From Paractinoplanes polyasparticus (lineage in GTDB: Bacteria; Actinomycetota; Actinomycetes; Mycobacteriales; Micromonosporaceae): a DNA stretch of 64,000 nucleotides. Positions 17,198 to 26,321 of the stretch are shown one piece after another; the stretch's first letter is position 1; each line of letters opens with the position of its first letter. The position numbers and the translations under genes are program-made. Under the pieces are notes generated by a model. That model searched no databases and was not told the origin of the DNA. It saw only the letters and a list, made by a program, of their open reading frames with translations. The DNA lies in NCBI RefSeq assembly GCF_019710575.1, contig NZ_JAHWFK010000001.1:1-64000 (forward strand). Reading direction: 5' to 3'.

Positions 17198-17465
17198 GGC
17201 TCAGTCGCCGGTCTCGAACCGCCAGCGCGCCGGCTTCGAAGTTGAGCCAGGGTTTCGCCTGGTTCTCGGGCGTGACGCAGATCAGGCCCTCGGTCGAGCC
17301 GTCGAGATGCCGGGAGATCTCGGCCGCCCAGCGCTGCCCCTTCTCGATGTCCTCATGCGACACCCAGGGCTGCACCTGCTGGATGACATCGGGCAGCCAG
17401 CTCCGCAGGACGAGGGCGAGTTCGCGGCTCCTCTCCTGGGAAAAGCTGATGAGAACTCGCTTCAC
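17142..17465 (-). pseudogene. Truncated TIR-domain protein
   Basis: The first ~80 residues match the N-terminal half of a bacterial TIR domain: MKRVLISFSQERSRELALVL, the loop WVSHEDIEKGQRWAAEI, then STEGLICVTPENQAKPWLNFEAGAL. Intact relatives continue for 100 or more residues, but here similarity stops where the frame runs into the opposite-strand Nudix gene and ends in an arginine-rich tail. It is probably a remnant of a nucleotide-cleaving defence or stress protein, although the Glu-containing NFEAGAL segment survives. Confidence 0.6.
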
Positions 17466-17691
17466 GCTTCGTGCTCCAAGACATCCGGGGTTGACGCAAC
17501 CGACACTGTAGGACAGCGGGGGATGCTCCGGACAACGCCGACCACGATCGGGTTGCCCAGCGATCGGCGCTCCGCCCTGACCGGCGGGTCGAGGACCCGT
17601 AGGCTGGACATCGTGGATGCCGACCCGCTCGCCGCCTTACTCGTGGGGAGCCAGGTGTCGGACCCGCAGACGACAGAGGCCGGCTGACGCC

Positions 17692-18258
17692 GTGGACCTG
17701 CCGAGCGACGACGAGATCCGCGCCCTGCACGAGCGCTTCGCCCCCGACCGCGAGGCGTTCGAGCTGGTCTGGACCCACTGCCGGATCATCGGCGACATCG
17801 CCGGGCAGTTGCTGACCGATGAGGACGGGGACCTCGTCCGGGCCGGCGCCCTGCTCCATGACATCGGCGTCTATCGGCTGGCGCCGGGCGAGTCGTACGT
17901 CAGACATGGCCTTCTGGGCCACGAAATGCTGCGCGCGCTCGACCTGCCGGAGCCGCTCGCCCGCATCTGCTCCCACCACACGGGCGTCGGCATCAGCCGC
18001 GACGACGTCCTGCGCCAGCGGCTGCCCCTGCCGCCCGTGGACTATCTGGCCGAGACCCCCGAGGAAACCCTCGTGATGTACGCCGACAAGTTCCACAGCA
18101 AGACCTCGCCGCCCCGTTTCAACACCCCTTCGGCGTACGCGGCCTCGCTCGCTCGTTTCGGGCCGGGCGCGACGGCCCGGTTCGCGGCCCTGACGGCGCA
18201 GTACGGCCTGCCCGACCTCGCCGGGCCGGCCCTCCGCTACGGTCACGCCGTGCTCTGA
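17692..18258 (+). CDS. HD-domain protein
   Basis: A 188-residue metal-dependent phosphohydrolase-like protein. GTG 17692 (VDLPSDDEIRALHERF) is chosen because residues upstream look non-coding. HD motifs: His in WTHCRIIGDIA, the HD pair in GALLHDIGVYR, the His pair in ICSHHTGVG, and a distal Asp in VMYADKFHSK. The substrate is unknown; many such small HD proteins act on nucleotides. The 226 bp before it hold only a short CGGGTC-GAG-GACCCG repeat (17585-17599). Confidence 0.8.
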   Translation: MDLPSDDEIRALHERFAPDREAFELVWTHCRIIGDIAGQLLTDEDGDLVRAGALLHDIGVYRLAPGESYVRHGLLGHEMLRALDLPEPLARICSHHTGVGISRDDVLRQRLPLPPVDYLAETPEETLVMYADKFHSKTSPPRFNTPSAYAASLARFGPGATARFAALTAQYGLPDLAGPALRYGHAVL

Positions 18259-18306
18259 AATCCGCTGTCGGGCCCGGCCCGCCCTCGGCCATCATCAGAG
18301 CGTTCC

Positions 18307-18540
18307 GTGCGTCTGCAGCCGCTGCCGTACCGCTCGCTGCAGGTCGGTCTCGGCGGCGAGGCCGTCGAGCGCTATGTGGACGACTGGGTCACCCGGCTCA
18401 CCGAGGTGACCGAGCAGGCGCACGCCATCCGGGCGCGGCTCTCGGCCGGCGACGAGGCGGGCGCGGCCGAGCTCCTGCCGCGCGAGAGGCCGTACCCGTT
18501 GGCGGCGCCCCTCGCCGGCCGGACAGCCGCCACGATCTGA
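18307..18540 (+). CDS. Small hypothetical protein
   Basis: A 77-residue frame with GTG start, 48 bp after the HD gene. It is moderately acidic and helical (VERYVDDWVTRLTEVTEQAH), without membrane segments or a recognisable domain. The length and composition are compatible with a real gene, but no strong ribosome-binding site is visible and it could be a fragment. Confidence 0.4.
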   Translation: MRLQPLPYRSLQVGLGGEAVERYVDDWVTRLTEVTEQAHAIRARLSAGDEAGAAELLPRERPYPLAAPLAGRTAATI

Positions 18541-18549
18541 CACACCGGC

Positions 18550-19152
18550 TCAGGGGCGGCGGCCGCCGTACGAGTCGATCAGGGCGTCGACGACCACGGA
18601 CGCGTCGGCCGCGGCCACGTCGTCGGGGTATTCGGGCAGCAGGTCGTCCCAGACGACGAGCCACGAGCCGTACAGCTGGGACTGGCCCTCGGGCCGGGCG
18701 AAGAACCAGACGTGCAGGTGGGCGCCGCCGTCGCCGATGCGGTAGACGTGGGCCCGCGAGATGTTCGGCAACGCCTGGATGTGCCGGGCGAGGTGTTTGG
18801 TCAGCACGCCCAGTTCGGCCGCGAGCTCGTCGGGCAGGTCGGCCAGGTCGTGGTGGTCGCGCGGATGCAGCATCAGGATCAGCGGCACGCCCGCCTTGGG
18901 GATGCGGGTCAGCCGCCAGCTGTCGTTCAGCCAGAGGCCCTCGTCGCGGCGGTCGCACGACCGGCAGTCGGCCGGGTCCTCGCCGTGCCGGGGCGGCTCG
19001 GGCAGCACGGGCTCGCGCAGCGGCGAGACGCTCAGCCCGTCCGGCGTGAACGGGCTGATGTCCCAGCCGGTCATCCGGGCCAGCGGCAGCCGCCGCTGGC
19101 CGTCCGCGGCTTCGAGGGCATGGGCGTAGAACTCGTCCGGTCGCAAGGCCAT
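18550..19152 (-). CDS. HIT-superfamily protein (AP4A hydrolase-like)
   Basis: A 200-residue protein with a CxxC element (DCRSCDR, about 62-68) and a histidine-triad-type motif GGAHLHVWFF near residue 150, preceded by the HIT strand RAHVYRIGDGG. The triad is incomplete relative to HxHxHxx, so it may be a diverged nucleotide-binding member rather than an active hydrolase. It is monocistronic, convergent with the small upstream gene and divergent from the membrane protein gene. Confidence 0.7.
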   Translation of the reverse strand: MALRPDEFYAHALEAADGQRRLPLARMTGWDISPFTPDGLSVSPLREPVLPEPPRHGEDPADCRSCDRRDEGLWLNDSWRLTRIPKAGVPLILMLHPRDHHDLADLPDELAAELGVLTKHLARHIQALPNISRAHVYRIGDGGAHLHVWFFARPEGQSQLYGSWLVVWDDLLPEYPDDVAAADASVVVDALIDSYGGRRP

Positions 19153-19247
19153 GCCGGGCAGCGTAGATCCCGATCCGCTGCCGGGCCGCCCCTCGCTCCC
19201 GGGCGCCTCCCGCGGCGGCCTGGATCCGCTTTGCCAGACTGAGCCTC

Positions 19248-19946
19248 GTGGGATTGATCATCGGCGGCGTTCTGCTGATCGCCTTCGCGCTGTGGACCGT
19301 GATCGCGCCGCGCCACCAGTGGCTGACGCTCAACGCCTGGCGCTATCGGGATCCGGACGCGAACGAGCCCAGCGACCTCTCCTACAACCTGGGGCGGGCC
19401 GCCGGCGTCGGCACGATCCTGCTCGTGGTGATCCTGGGCGGCTATCTCATCCGCGCCGACTCGGTCCAGGGCGACGCCGCCGCCGTTCGTAAGGCCCGCG
19501 AGCAACGGTTCGGAACCACCCACGTCGAGCTCGCGCCACCGCCGGCCCCCGCCACCCCGTCGGCCTTCCCCTCGACCACCAGGACCTCGGCCGCTGCGAC
19601 CCCGTCATCCGGAACGACCGGCACGGGCACTGACGGCCTGCTCGCCGTGTGGCGATACACGACCGTCGAGAACGCCAATCCCTTCGACCTCGACCTTCCG
19701 GCCGGAACCAACCTGCTCGTCGCCGTCGACGGCGCGTTCCGCGTGGACGGCCTCAGCGTGCAGGAGTCCCCCGAATCGGTCACCATCACGCTCACGGGAA
19801 CGTGCACGCAGGCGAAGATACTCTGCGACTCCGACCGTACGTCGCCGGTGCCACCCGTCCGCCTCTATCCGATCAAGCTCACCGCCCCACTGGGCGGCCG
19901 TCCCCTGATCGACCAGAGCACGAAAGACGAGGCGATCGGCCGCTAG
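19248..19946 (+). CDS. Membrane protein of unknown function
   Basis: A 232-residue protein with two N-terminal helices (about 1-20 and 52-70). Between them is a short domain with WLTLNAWRYRDPDANEPSD, a motif common in small actinobacterial membrane proteins. A Thr/Ser/Pro-rich linker (about 95-130) leads to an extracytoplasmic beta-rich domain with two cysteines. GTG start. No function can be assigned. Confidence 0.75.
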   Translation: MGLIIGGVLLIAFALWTVIAPRHQWLTLNAWRYRDPDANEPSDLSYNLGRAAGVGTILLVVILGGYLIRADSVQGDAAAVRKAREQRFGTTHVELAPPPAPATPSAFPSTTRTSAAATPSSGTTGTGTDGLLAVWRYTTVENANPFDLDLPAGTNLLVAVDGAFRVDGLSVQESPESVTITLTGTCTQAKILCDSDRTSPVPPVRLYPIKLTAPLGGRPLIDQSTKDEAIGR

Positions 19947-19954
19947 CAAGGCCC

Positions 19955-20560
19955 TCAGCGGACGTTGGTGTCCAGCCAGTCCTTGAGCGGCCGGCTCGCG
20001 CGCAGGAAGTCGACGATCCGCTTCTTGGCGGCCGCGGTCCCGAGCCAGGCTGCCGGCTCCCACTGCTGCCACGTGGTCAGGCCCTTGTGCCGCAACAGGT
20101 CGGCGCGCGGATGCTCCTTGTCGTAGCCCCGGGGCGCCGTTTTCAACGATCCGTGGCCGTGTACGCCGACCTGGCCGGCGATGGCGGCCAGCTCCGCGCC
20201 GGCGCGATCGTCGACCACCGCCCGCCGGTAGCGGTCGAGCTGCTCCTTGTCCATCTGGTAGACGCCGCAGCCCGCTGCCAGCCCCTCGGCCGAAAGCTGG
20301 AGGTAGCCGCCCATGTCGAGCCACGCCCCGAGGTGCGTCTTGTAGGGCGACTTGTCCTTGCTGAACCGCACATCCCGGTACGGCCGGAAGATCTTGCCGG
20401 GGCCGAACTCGGGCTCGAGTTCGGCCAGCAGCTCCCGCATGGGATCGCGCACCTGCTTCTCGTAGAAGTCGAGGTGCGCGGTCCAGTACGTCTTCGAGTT
20501 GTCGGCCTCGAGGCCCTCGTAGAACTCGAGGGCCTCGCTGGGCCAGCCGCGGAACGTCAC
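19955..20560 (-). CDS. DUF2461 domain-containing protein
   Basis: A 201-residue member of the DUF2461/TIGR02453 family. It opens with FRGWPSEALEFYEGLEADNSK and has the conserved FRPYRDVRFSKDKSPYK, and GYYLQ-like GGYLQLS segments. Function is unknown. GTG start. It lies downstream of the SGNH gene on the same strand. Confidence 0.88.
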   Translation of the reverse strand: MTFRGWPSEALEFYEGLEADNSKTYWTAHLDFYEKQVRDPMRELLAELEPEFGPGKIFRPYRDVRFSKDKSPYKTHLGAWLDMGGYLQLSAEGLAAGCGVYQMDKEQLDRYRRAVVDDRAGAELAAIAGQVGVHGHGSLKTAPRGYDKEHPRADLLRHKGLTTWQQWEPAAWLGTAAAKKRIVDFLRASRPLKDWLDTNVR

Positions 20561-20603
20561 CGCCCGATAGTAGGTCGCCCGAAGGCCACCGCCGGCTGCG
20601 ACG

Positions 20604-21842
20604 TCAGTTCAGCCAGCGCAACGGCACTGCCTGCGCGATCGCCCGGTAGCCGGCCGGGTTCAGGTGCAGGTGGTCCCCCGTGTCGTACGCCGGGAGAAGC
20701 TGCCGTGGCACGGCCGGGTCCCGCACGGCGGCGTCGAAGTCGGCCACCCCGTCGAACAGGCCGCGCCGCCGGACGGCCGCGTTGACCGCCGTCCGCGAAG
20801 CCTCTCGCAGACCACCGGGATCGTCGTAGCCGGTGTTGCCGCCGAACGGGGTGATCGTCGCGCCGTACACCCTGAGGTCGGCGGCGTGGGCGCGCAGCAC
20901 GATCTGCTCGTAGGCGACCAGCAGATCGTCGGTCACCGCCTTCTGATCGGCGACCGTGGCCGGCGCCGTGCCGATGTCGTTGACGCCCTCGAACAGCAGC
21001 ATCCGGTCGACGCCGCTGGTGGCGAGCACGTCCCGGTCGAGCCGGGCCAGCACGCTCGGCCCGAGCCCGTCGTTGAGCACCCGGTTGCCGCCCGCCGCCT
21101 GGTTGAGCACGGCCGCGCGGGCCCCCCGGGCGAACAGCTGGTCGGGCCAGCGGTCGTTTCCGTCGGTCGTCGAGCCCCGCCCGTCGGTGAGGGAGTCGCC
21201 GACGACCGCCAGCGCCGGCGCGTCCGATTCCACCTCGACGCCGCTGAGCAGATACCAGTGCGCGACGCCGACGGCGCCGGGCAGGTCGGGCGCGGCGTGC
21301 TGGTCACCGCCGACGAGGTACGAGGTGGTCCGCGACCCGGGATGGGAGGTGAGGTTGAGCGTGGCCTGTCCCGTCGCCAGGTACACGGTGACGGTCAGGT
21401 TCTCGCCCCGCCCGGCCGGGAGCGGCACCGGGTCGGAGACGATCTGCGCCCCGACCGGCACCGTGACCGACCGCCGCCCGCCGAACGTGAGCGGGCGGCT
21501 CGACCCGGGCACGATCGCCGGCACTCCGGCCTGGCCGCCGACCGGCCGGGCCACCGCCGCCGCCGTCAGCGGCAGGGCCGCTCCGCCGAAAGCGTTGGAG
21601 AAGCGGATCCGTACGCGGGAACCACCGACCGTCACGTGCACGGTCTGACGCAGGGTGGTGTCGACCAGCACCGCGCTCTCCCCGGTGAACGGCGCCGGTG
21701 GCAGATTGTGGGGCTCGGTCAGCTGCGGCATCGCGGTCCAGGTGTGGATCCACCGCTTCCGGCCGCCGGCTGCCGCCGCGCCGGACAGCGGCACGGGCAG
21801 CACCGCCGCCCCGCCGAGGCTCAGCAATGTCCTTCGCCGCAT
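20604..21842 (-). CDS. Secreted SGNH/GDSL hydrolase (probable xylan esterase)
   Basis: A 412-residue hydrolase with a twin-arginine-like signal (MRRRTLLSLGGAAVLPV). The N-terminal half is a beta-domain seen in this subfamily. The SGNH catalytic blocks are AVVGDSLTDGRG (Ser nucleophile), AAGGNRVLND (Gly), LFEGVNDIG (Asn) and DHLHLNPAGY (Asp-x-x-His). It is the last gene of a three-gene operon, one base after the GH115 gene, and has a paralogue at its head. Removal of acyl groups from glucuronoxylan is inferred from context. Confidence 0.88.
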   Translation of the reverse strand: MRRRTLLSLGGAAVLPVPLSGAAAAGGRKRWIHTWTAMPQLTEPHNLPPAPFTGESAVLVDTTLRQTVHVTVGGSRVRIRFSNAFGGAALPLTAAAVARPVGGQAGVPAIVPGSSRPLTFGGRRSVTVPVGAQIVSDPVPLPAGRGENLTVTVYLATGQATLNLTSHPGSRTTSYLVGGDQHAAPDLPGAVGVAHWYLLSGVEVESDAPALAVVGDSLTDGRGSTTDGNDRWPDQLFARGARAAVLNQAAGGNRVLNDGLGPSVLARLDRDVLATSGVDRMLLFEGVNDIGTAPATVADQKAVTDDLLVAYEQIVLRAHAADLRVYGATITPFGGNTGYDDPGGLREASRTAVNAAVRRRGLFDGVADFDAAVRDPAVPRQLLPAYDTGDHLHLNPAGYRAIAQAVPLRWLN

Positions 21843-21843
21843 G

Positions 21844-24807
21844 TCAGCGCCTCCGGCTCTCGGGCGGCCCGAAGTAGCTGTCCTTGACCCCGCCGGTGTC
21901 CACGACCAGACGCTGCACGATCACCGTGGGGTCGATCGCCCGGAACGTCAGCGTGTGCACGCCCGGCCCGGAGATCTGGTGGGTCGTCGTCGTGCGGTTG
22001 ATGTTGTCGGACGTGTTGCGCGCCCACTGCCGGTTCATGGTGGTGTCGTTGGCGCCGGTCGCCTTGGTCACGTTCACCACCTGCGGCGTCTGCCCGTCGA
22101 TGGACACCGCGTACTTCAGGCCGTCCCCCGGCAGCACGTTGTTGCGCGGCGACAGGTACGCGGTGACACGCACCGGACCACTGGTGGTGAGCGTCATCTT
22201 GTAGTCGAGGCGGGCGTCCGAGGTGTCCACCGGCGTCAGCCCGTTGCCGGTCTTGCCGATGCCCGGCAGCAGCTGCCACTTCCCGGTCCGGCCGGTGTAG
22301 TGGTCCGCCTCCATGGCCACGTACCCGTTGGCCTCGAGGAAGCCGACCGGCTTGACCGTGGGATTCGCGATCGGCGCCCGCACGACGACGGATGTCCCGG
22401 CGCCGGTGACGGTGATCGGCACGGTGGTCGTGCCCTTCGGCGCGCGCCGCCAGTCGACCTTGACCGTCGCCCGCACCTGGTCGTCCACGATGCCGGACGC
22501 CGGCGCCACGCGCACCCACGAAGCGCCCGTGGTGATCCGGTACCGGAACGGCGTCGCGCCCTTGTTGTAGACGTCGATGTACTGCGGACGCTGCGCCTGC
22601 CACGGGCTGAACGCCGGCAGCGTCTCCGGGTCACCGCCGTCGAGCCCGACTCCCAGCTCACTGCCCGCGGGCACGTCGATCCGCTGGAGGTGCGGGTAGA
22701 TCTCGTCCGGCAGGGCCACGTTGTTCAGCTCCGGCTGCTGCCAGGGCGCGTTCGGGCCGTAGCGCTCGACGTTGCCGTACCCGATCTTGGGTTGCAGTTG
22801 CCAGTTCTTCCACTTCCCGCCGGCCAGGACGGTGTTGTAGTAGTCGCTCATCGCCTGGTCCTCGGCGAAGAGCCGTTCGGCGGTGTCGGCGAGCTTGTTC
22901 GTGGCCGCTCGGCCCTGCGCCGCGTAGGCGATGTTGGTGAATTGCGCGCGCCGCAGCTCATAGATGACAGCCGTGTCCTTGATCTGGTAGTAGACCAGTT
23001 GATAGAACGCGTCCTGCCAGGCCGGGGGCACCTTCGCTCGCAGCCGTTCGGCCCGCCGGGCGAGATCGATCCAGTCCTCGGTCACGCGGTCCATCTCGCC
23101 GTAGTCGGTGAGGCTGAACGGGGTGGCCTGGTCGTTGTAGACGACGGCCGTCGGGTCGGTGGTGATGTCCTTGGCCGGGTCGACGGTGATGCGCCGGTTC
23201 AGCAACTCCGGCTTGCGGCGCGACTGCAGGAATGAGTACTCGTCGAGCAGTTCCGCGACGGCCGGCGCGAGCGATTTCCCGAAGTTCTCGGCGGCGAACG
23301 ACGTGGTCCATTCGTCGATCCCGTGCAGCGGCACCGAATCCGGGTTCCACGCGTAGTCGAGGAAGAACTGGGTGGGCAGCTCCTCGTTCTTCAGGTCGCC
23401 CACGTTCACGACCCAGAGCCGGTCGACACCCTTGCGGTACGCGAGGTTCAGCTGCTCCCACGTGTTGGTGAGATTGATGGTGTCGGCCCATTTGTAGTTG
23501 CGGCCGTCGCCCACGTAGTCGAAGTGGTAGTACATGCCGTAGCCCCCGCTGCGGGCAGGCAACGACGCGTCGGGCAGCTTCCGCATGTTGCCCCAGTTGT
23601 CGTCGCAGAAAACGACCGTGACGTCGTCCGGCGGCCGATAGCCGTTGTCCCAGTACCGCTGCACCTCTTTGTAGAGGGTCTGCACCTGCGGCCGGTCGAT
23701 CAGCCCGGTCTCGCGCAGGATCTGCCGCTGACTGTCGATGATGGACGACATCAGGTCGATGCCGTCGCCGTCGGGCAGGCTGACATCGCCGTTGCCGCGC
23801 ATGCCGAGCGTGATGACGCCCTCGATGTTCTGGTCGCGCATCCGTTCGGCGCCGTCCCGCCAGTACGCCTTGATGGCGTCCGCGTTCCGGCGGAAGCTCC
23901 ACTCCCCAGTCCCGGTCGGGTGCCGGTTCCACTCCTCGATGCCGCGCATCATCGGCGCCTCGTGCGAGGTGCCCATGACGACGCCGTAGAAGCTGGCGGT
24001 GGCATGGTTGAGCGGGTCGTCCTCGGCGAAGGCGCGCCCCCACACGGCCGGCCACAGGTAATTGGCCTTCAGCCGCAGCATGGTCTCGAAGACCTGGGAG
24101 AAGTACTCGCTGTTGAGCCCGCCGGGATGACCGGGCGCCTTGCCCGGCCCGAAGTAGCCGGGCGCCCACGTGCCGGTGGCCGGGTTCTCGTCGTTGATGA
24201 AGAACCCGCGGTACTTCACCTTCGGGGTGCCCTGGGTGTGCCGGCCGGGCAGCACATAGAGCTCGGCCTTCTTCTGCACGGGCACGTCGTCCCAGAAGTG
24301 CCAGGGCGAGACACCGATCTTCCGCGACAGGTCGTAGGCGCCGTAGATGCTGCCCCGCTGGTCGCTTCCGGCGATGACGAAGGCACGCCGTACGCCGGGG
24401 AGCGGATCCCGGACGACCTGTTCGACCGTGGTCTCCCACTTGCCCTGAATCCCCCGCACGTCGAGCTTGCCGCGCGCGATGATCCGGTCGATGAGCGGGC
24501 TCTTGCCGATGGTGCCGACGATGACCGGGTCGCGCCCGGCCGGAATCGTGTCGTGCCCGACGACGGGCTTGACGCCGGTGACCTTCCCGAGGTCGGTCTG
24601 CAGGTCGTCGGCGACGCGGATGACGCCCGCGAAGTCGTCCTTGCTGACCACGATGGGCGCCCCCCGCAGGGGGAAGCGGCCCGGGCCGTTCTCCGTGGAG
24701 ACGTACGACTGGGTCTTCCCACCGACCGAAGCGTGGCCGGCCGCTGCGGGCACCGGCGCGAGCACCAGGAGGCTCGCGGCCGTCAGAGAAGCGATCGCGG
24801 CCCTCAT
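21844..24807 (-). CDS. Glycoside hydrolase family 115 (xylan alpha-1,2-glucuronidase)
   Basis: A 987-residue secreted GH115 enzyme. A signal peptide (about 1-24) precedes the GH115 N-terminal and catalytic regions, with VGTIGKSPLID, AGSDQRGSIYGAYDLS and the TLGMRGNGD block. C-terminal beta-rich segments follow. It removes 4-O-methylglucuronic acid from xylan, including internal residues. ATG 24807 overlaps the stop of the upstream esterase (ATGA), and the next esterase starts one base after its stop: a coupled esterase-glucuronidase-esterase unit. Confidence 0.92.
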   Translation of the reverse strand: MRAAIASLTAASLLVLAPVPAAAGHASVGGKTQSYVSTENGPGRFPLRGAPIVVSKDDFAGVIRVADDLQTDLGKVTGVKPVVGHDTIPAGRDPVIVGTIGKSPLIDRIIARGKLDVRGIQGKWETTVEQVVRDPLPGVRRAFVIAGSDQRGSIYGAYDLSRKIGVSPWHFWDDVPVQKKAELYVLPGRHTQGTPKVKYRGFFINDENPATGTWAPGYFGPGKAPGHPGGLNSEYFSQVFETMLRLKANYLWPAVWGRAFAEDDPLNHATASFYGVVMGTSHEAPMMRGIEEWNRHPTGTGEWSFRRNADAIKAYWRDGAERMRDQNIEGVITLGMRGNGDVSLPDGDGIDLMSSIIDSQRQILRETGLIDRPQVQTLYKEVQRYWDNGYRPPDDVTVVFCDDNWGNMRKLPDASLPARSGGYGMYYHFDYVGDGRNYKWADTINLTNTWEQLNLAYRKGVDRLWVVNVGDLKNEELPTQFFLDYAWNPDSVPLHGIDEWTTSFAAENFGKSLAPAVAELLDEYSFLQSRRKPELLNRRITVDPAKDITTDPTAVVYNDQATPFSLTDYGEMDRVTEDWIDLARRAERLRAKVPPAWQDAFYQLVYYQIKDTAVIYELRRAQFTNIAYAAQGRAATNKLADTAERLFAEDQAMSDYYNTVLAGGKWKNWQLQPKIGYGNVERYGPNAPWQQPELNNVALPDEIYPHLQRIDVPAGSELGVGLDGGDPETLPAFSPWQAQRPQYIDVYNKGATPFRYRITTGASWVRVAPASGIVDDQVRATVKVDWRRAPKGTTTVPITVTGAGTSVVVRAPIANPTVKPVGFLEANGYVAMEADHYTGRTGKWQLLPGIGKTGNGLTPVDTSDARLDYKMTLTTSGPVRVTAYLSPRNNVLPGDGLKYAVSIDGQTPQVVNVTKATGANDTTMNRQWARNTSDNINRTTTTHQISGPGVHTLTFRAIDPTVIVQRLVVDTGGVKDSYFGPPESRRR

Positions 24808-26063
24808 GAGAAGAGCCTCAGCGGCACGGCGTCCGCCATCGCGGCCATGCCGGCGTCGTTGGGATGAAGGCCGTCGCCGCTGTCGTAGTCCGGGTTGAGC
24901 CGCAGCGGGTCGGCCGGGTCGCGCAGGGCCCGGTCGAAGTCGATGACCCCGTCGTACTCGCCACCGGACCGGATCCAGCGGTTGAGCACGTCGCGCTTGC
25001 GCTCGTTGGCCTCGCTGTAGAAGCCGAGGGTGTCACCCTTGAACGGCAGGACCGTGGCGCCGATCGCGACCAGGCCGGCCGAGTGCGCGCGGGCGATCAG
25101 TTGGCGGTGACCGCCGATCAGGTCGTCGGCGCTGACCACCTCGGAGGCGGGAGCGACCGTGCCCGGGTGGCCGAGGTCGTTGACGCCCAGCAGCACGACC
25201 AGGTAGGCAGCGCCGGGCTGGGCGATGACGTCCCGGTCGAAACGGCGGAGGCCACTGTGCCCGAAGTACGCCGCGAAGCCCTCGGCGTCACTTCCGGGCG
25301 CCGGGTTCGGATCGTGCAGCAGTCGGTTGCCCGAGATGCCGACGTTGGCCACGCCGATGTGGCGCAGCCGGGCGGCGAGCAGGTCGGGCCAGCGGTGGTT
25401 GAGGTTGCTGGCCGTGTTGGCGCCGTTGGTGATCGAGTCGCCCAGGGTGACGACGGCCCGGGCCTCGCGGCGGACGGCCACCCCGGACAGGAACAGGTAC
25501 TGCCCGATGGTGGCGACCGGGCTCACCGTGCGGGCCGCGGTGACGTCGCCGTCGGCGATGACGTTGTCCTGGAACGCGAACGCGGCCAGCGTCGTCACCG
25601 GCGTCCGGGCCGGCAGGTAGAGGCTGATCGCCAGGTCGGCGCCCGGTGTCACCCGCAGGCGGACCGGGTCGCTGACCAGCGGCGAGCCGGCCGGGATGGT
25701 CACCGCGGCGCGGTTGCCGAAGGTCACGCGGCGATCCGAGCCGGGAACGATCGCCGTGCTCGCGCCCTCGCCGGAACGCAGGGCGACGCGGGCCGCGCCG
25801 AGGCGCAGCGGACCGTTGCCGAACTCGTTGGTGACCCGGATGCGGATCTCGTCGCCGCCGAGGCTGGTGTGGACGATCTGTCGGACGGTCTGATTGGCGA
25901 GGACGGTGGACGGGGTGGGCGGGACGGTGGTGGGGGCGGCCGCCCACGTGGCGGTCCAGCCGTCCGTACGGGAGGCGTGGGCCTGGGCGGGGGCGGGCAA
26001 TCCGGCCGCGGCGGTGACTGCTGCGCCGGAGGTCAGAGCGAGTAACTCGCGTCGAGTGGGCAT
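24804..26063 (-). CDS. Secreted SGNH/GDSL hydrolase (paralogue of the downstream esterase)
   Basis: A 419-residue secreted protein with a Tat-like signal (MPTRRELLALTSGAAV, cleavage near AQA). Catalytic blocks: VTLGDSITNGAN, GISGNRLLHD, LLGVNDLG and DGLHPNDAG. It has the same N-terminal beta-domain and architecture as the gene at 20604-21842, so the two are probably duplicated. The ribosome-binding site is GAAGGAG. It heads the GH115 operon and sits behind GAAANTTTC-like boxes. Confidence 0.9.
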   Translation of the reverse strand: MPTRRELLALTSGAAVTAAAGLPAPAQAHASRTDGWTATWAAAPTTVPPTPSTVLANQTVRQIVHTSLGGDEIRIRVTNEFGNGPLRLGAARVALRSGEGASTAIVPGSDRRVTFGNRAAVTIPAGSPLVSDPVRLRVTPGADLAISLYLPARTPVTTLAAFAFQDNVIADGDVTAARTVSPVATIGQYLFLSGVAVRREARAVVTLGDSITNGANTASNLNHRWPDLLAARLRHIGVANVGISGNRLLHDPNPAPGSDAEGFAAYFGHSGLRRFDRDVIAQPGAAYLVVLLGVNDLGHPGTVAPASEVVSADDLIGGHRQLIARAHSAGLVAIGATVLPFKGDTLGFYSEANERKRDVLNRWIRSGGEYDGVIDFDRALRDPADPLRLNPDYDSGDGLHPNDAGMAAMADAVPLRLFS

Positions 26064-26310
26064 GGGGGAGCTCCTTCTCGGCCGCCGGGGTCAGCAAGCG
26101 CCGAAACTCCCGCGGTGGCCGGAAGTTTCGGAAACACATCGGGCGGACCTTCGTAACGTAAAGGCGACCGTCTATGTCGTCAAGATTACTTTCCTTGATC
26201 AGAAGCACTTTCGTCGCGTTTTGATATTCGCAATACGTCGGAACTTTCGGCCACCATGTCGAAAGTCACTATCTTGGCGGCGCGGTCAAGTTGCTGGTAA
26301 CTTCTTGACT
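26064..26310. promoter_or_regulatory. Divergent regulatory region with GAAANTTTC-like boxes and TCAAG inverted repeats
   Basis: Two boxes matching GAAANTTTC with one mismatch lie at 26121-26129 (GGAAGTTTC) and 26240-26248 (GGAACTTTC), the pattern also seen upstream of the GH3 gene. TCAAG inverted repeats occur at 26180-26198 and 26286-26308. On the plus side TTGGCG (26274-26279) and TAACTT (26298-26303) are 18 bp apart and place a transcription start at or next to ATG 26311, predicting a leaderless mRNA. Confidence 0.5.
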
Positions 26311-26321
26311 ATGCAGTCAAG
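26304..26321 (+). promoter_or_regulatory. Hairpin with start codon in its loop
   Basis: CTTGACT (26304-26310) and AGTCAAG (26315-26321) form a perfect 7-bp inverted repeat. The four-base loop ATGC contains the start codon of the 44-aa peptide. It may be a protein-binding operator, or an RNA hairpin if transcription starts upstream. Confidence 0.5.
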
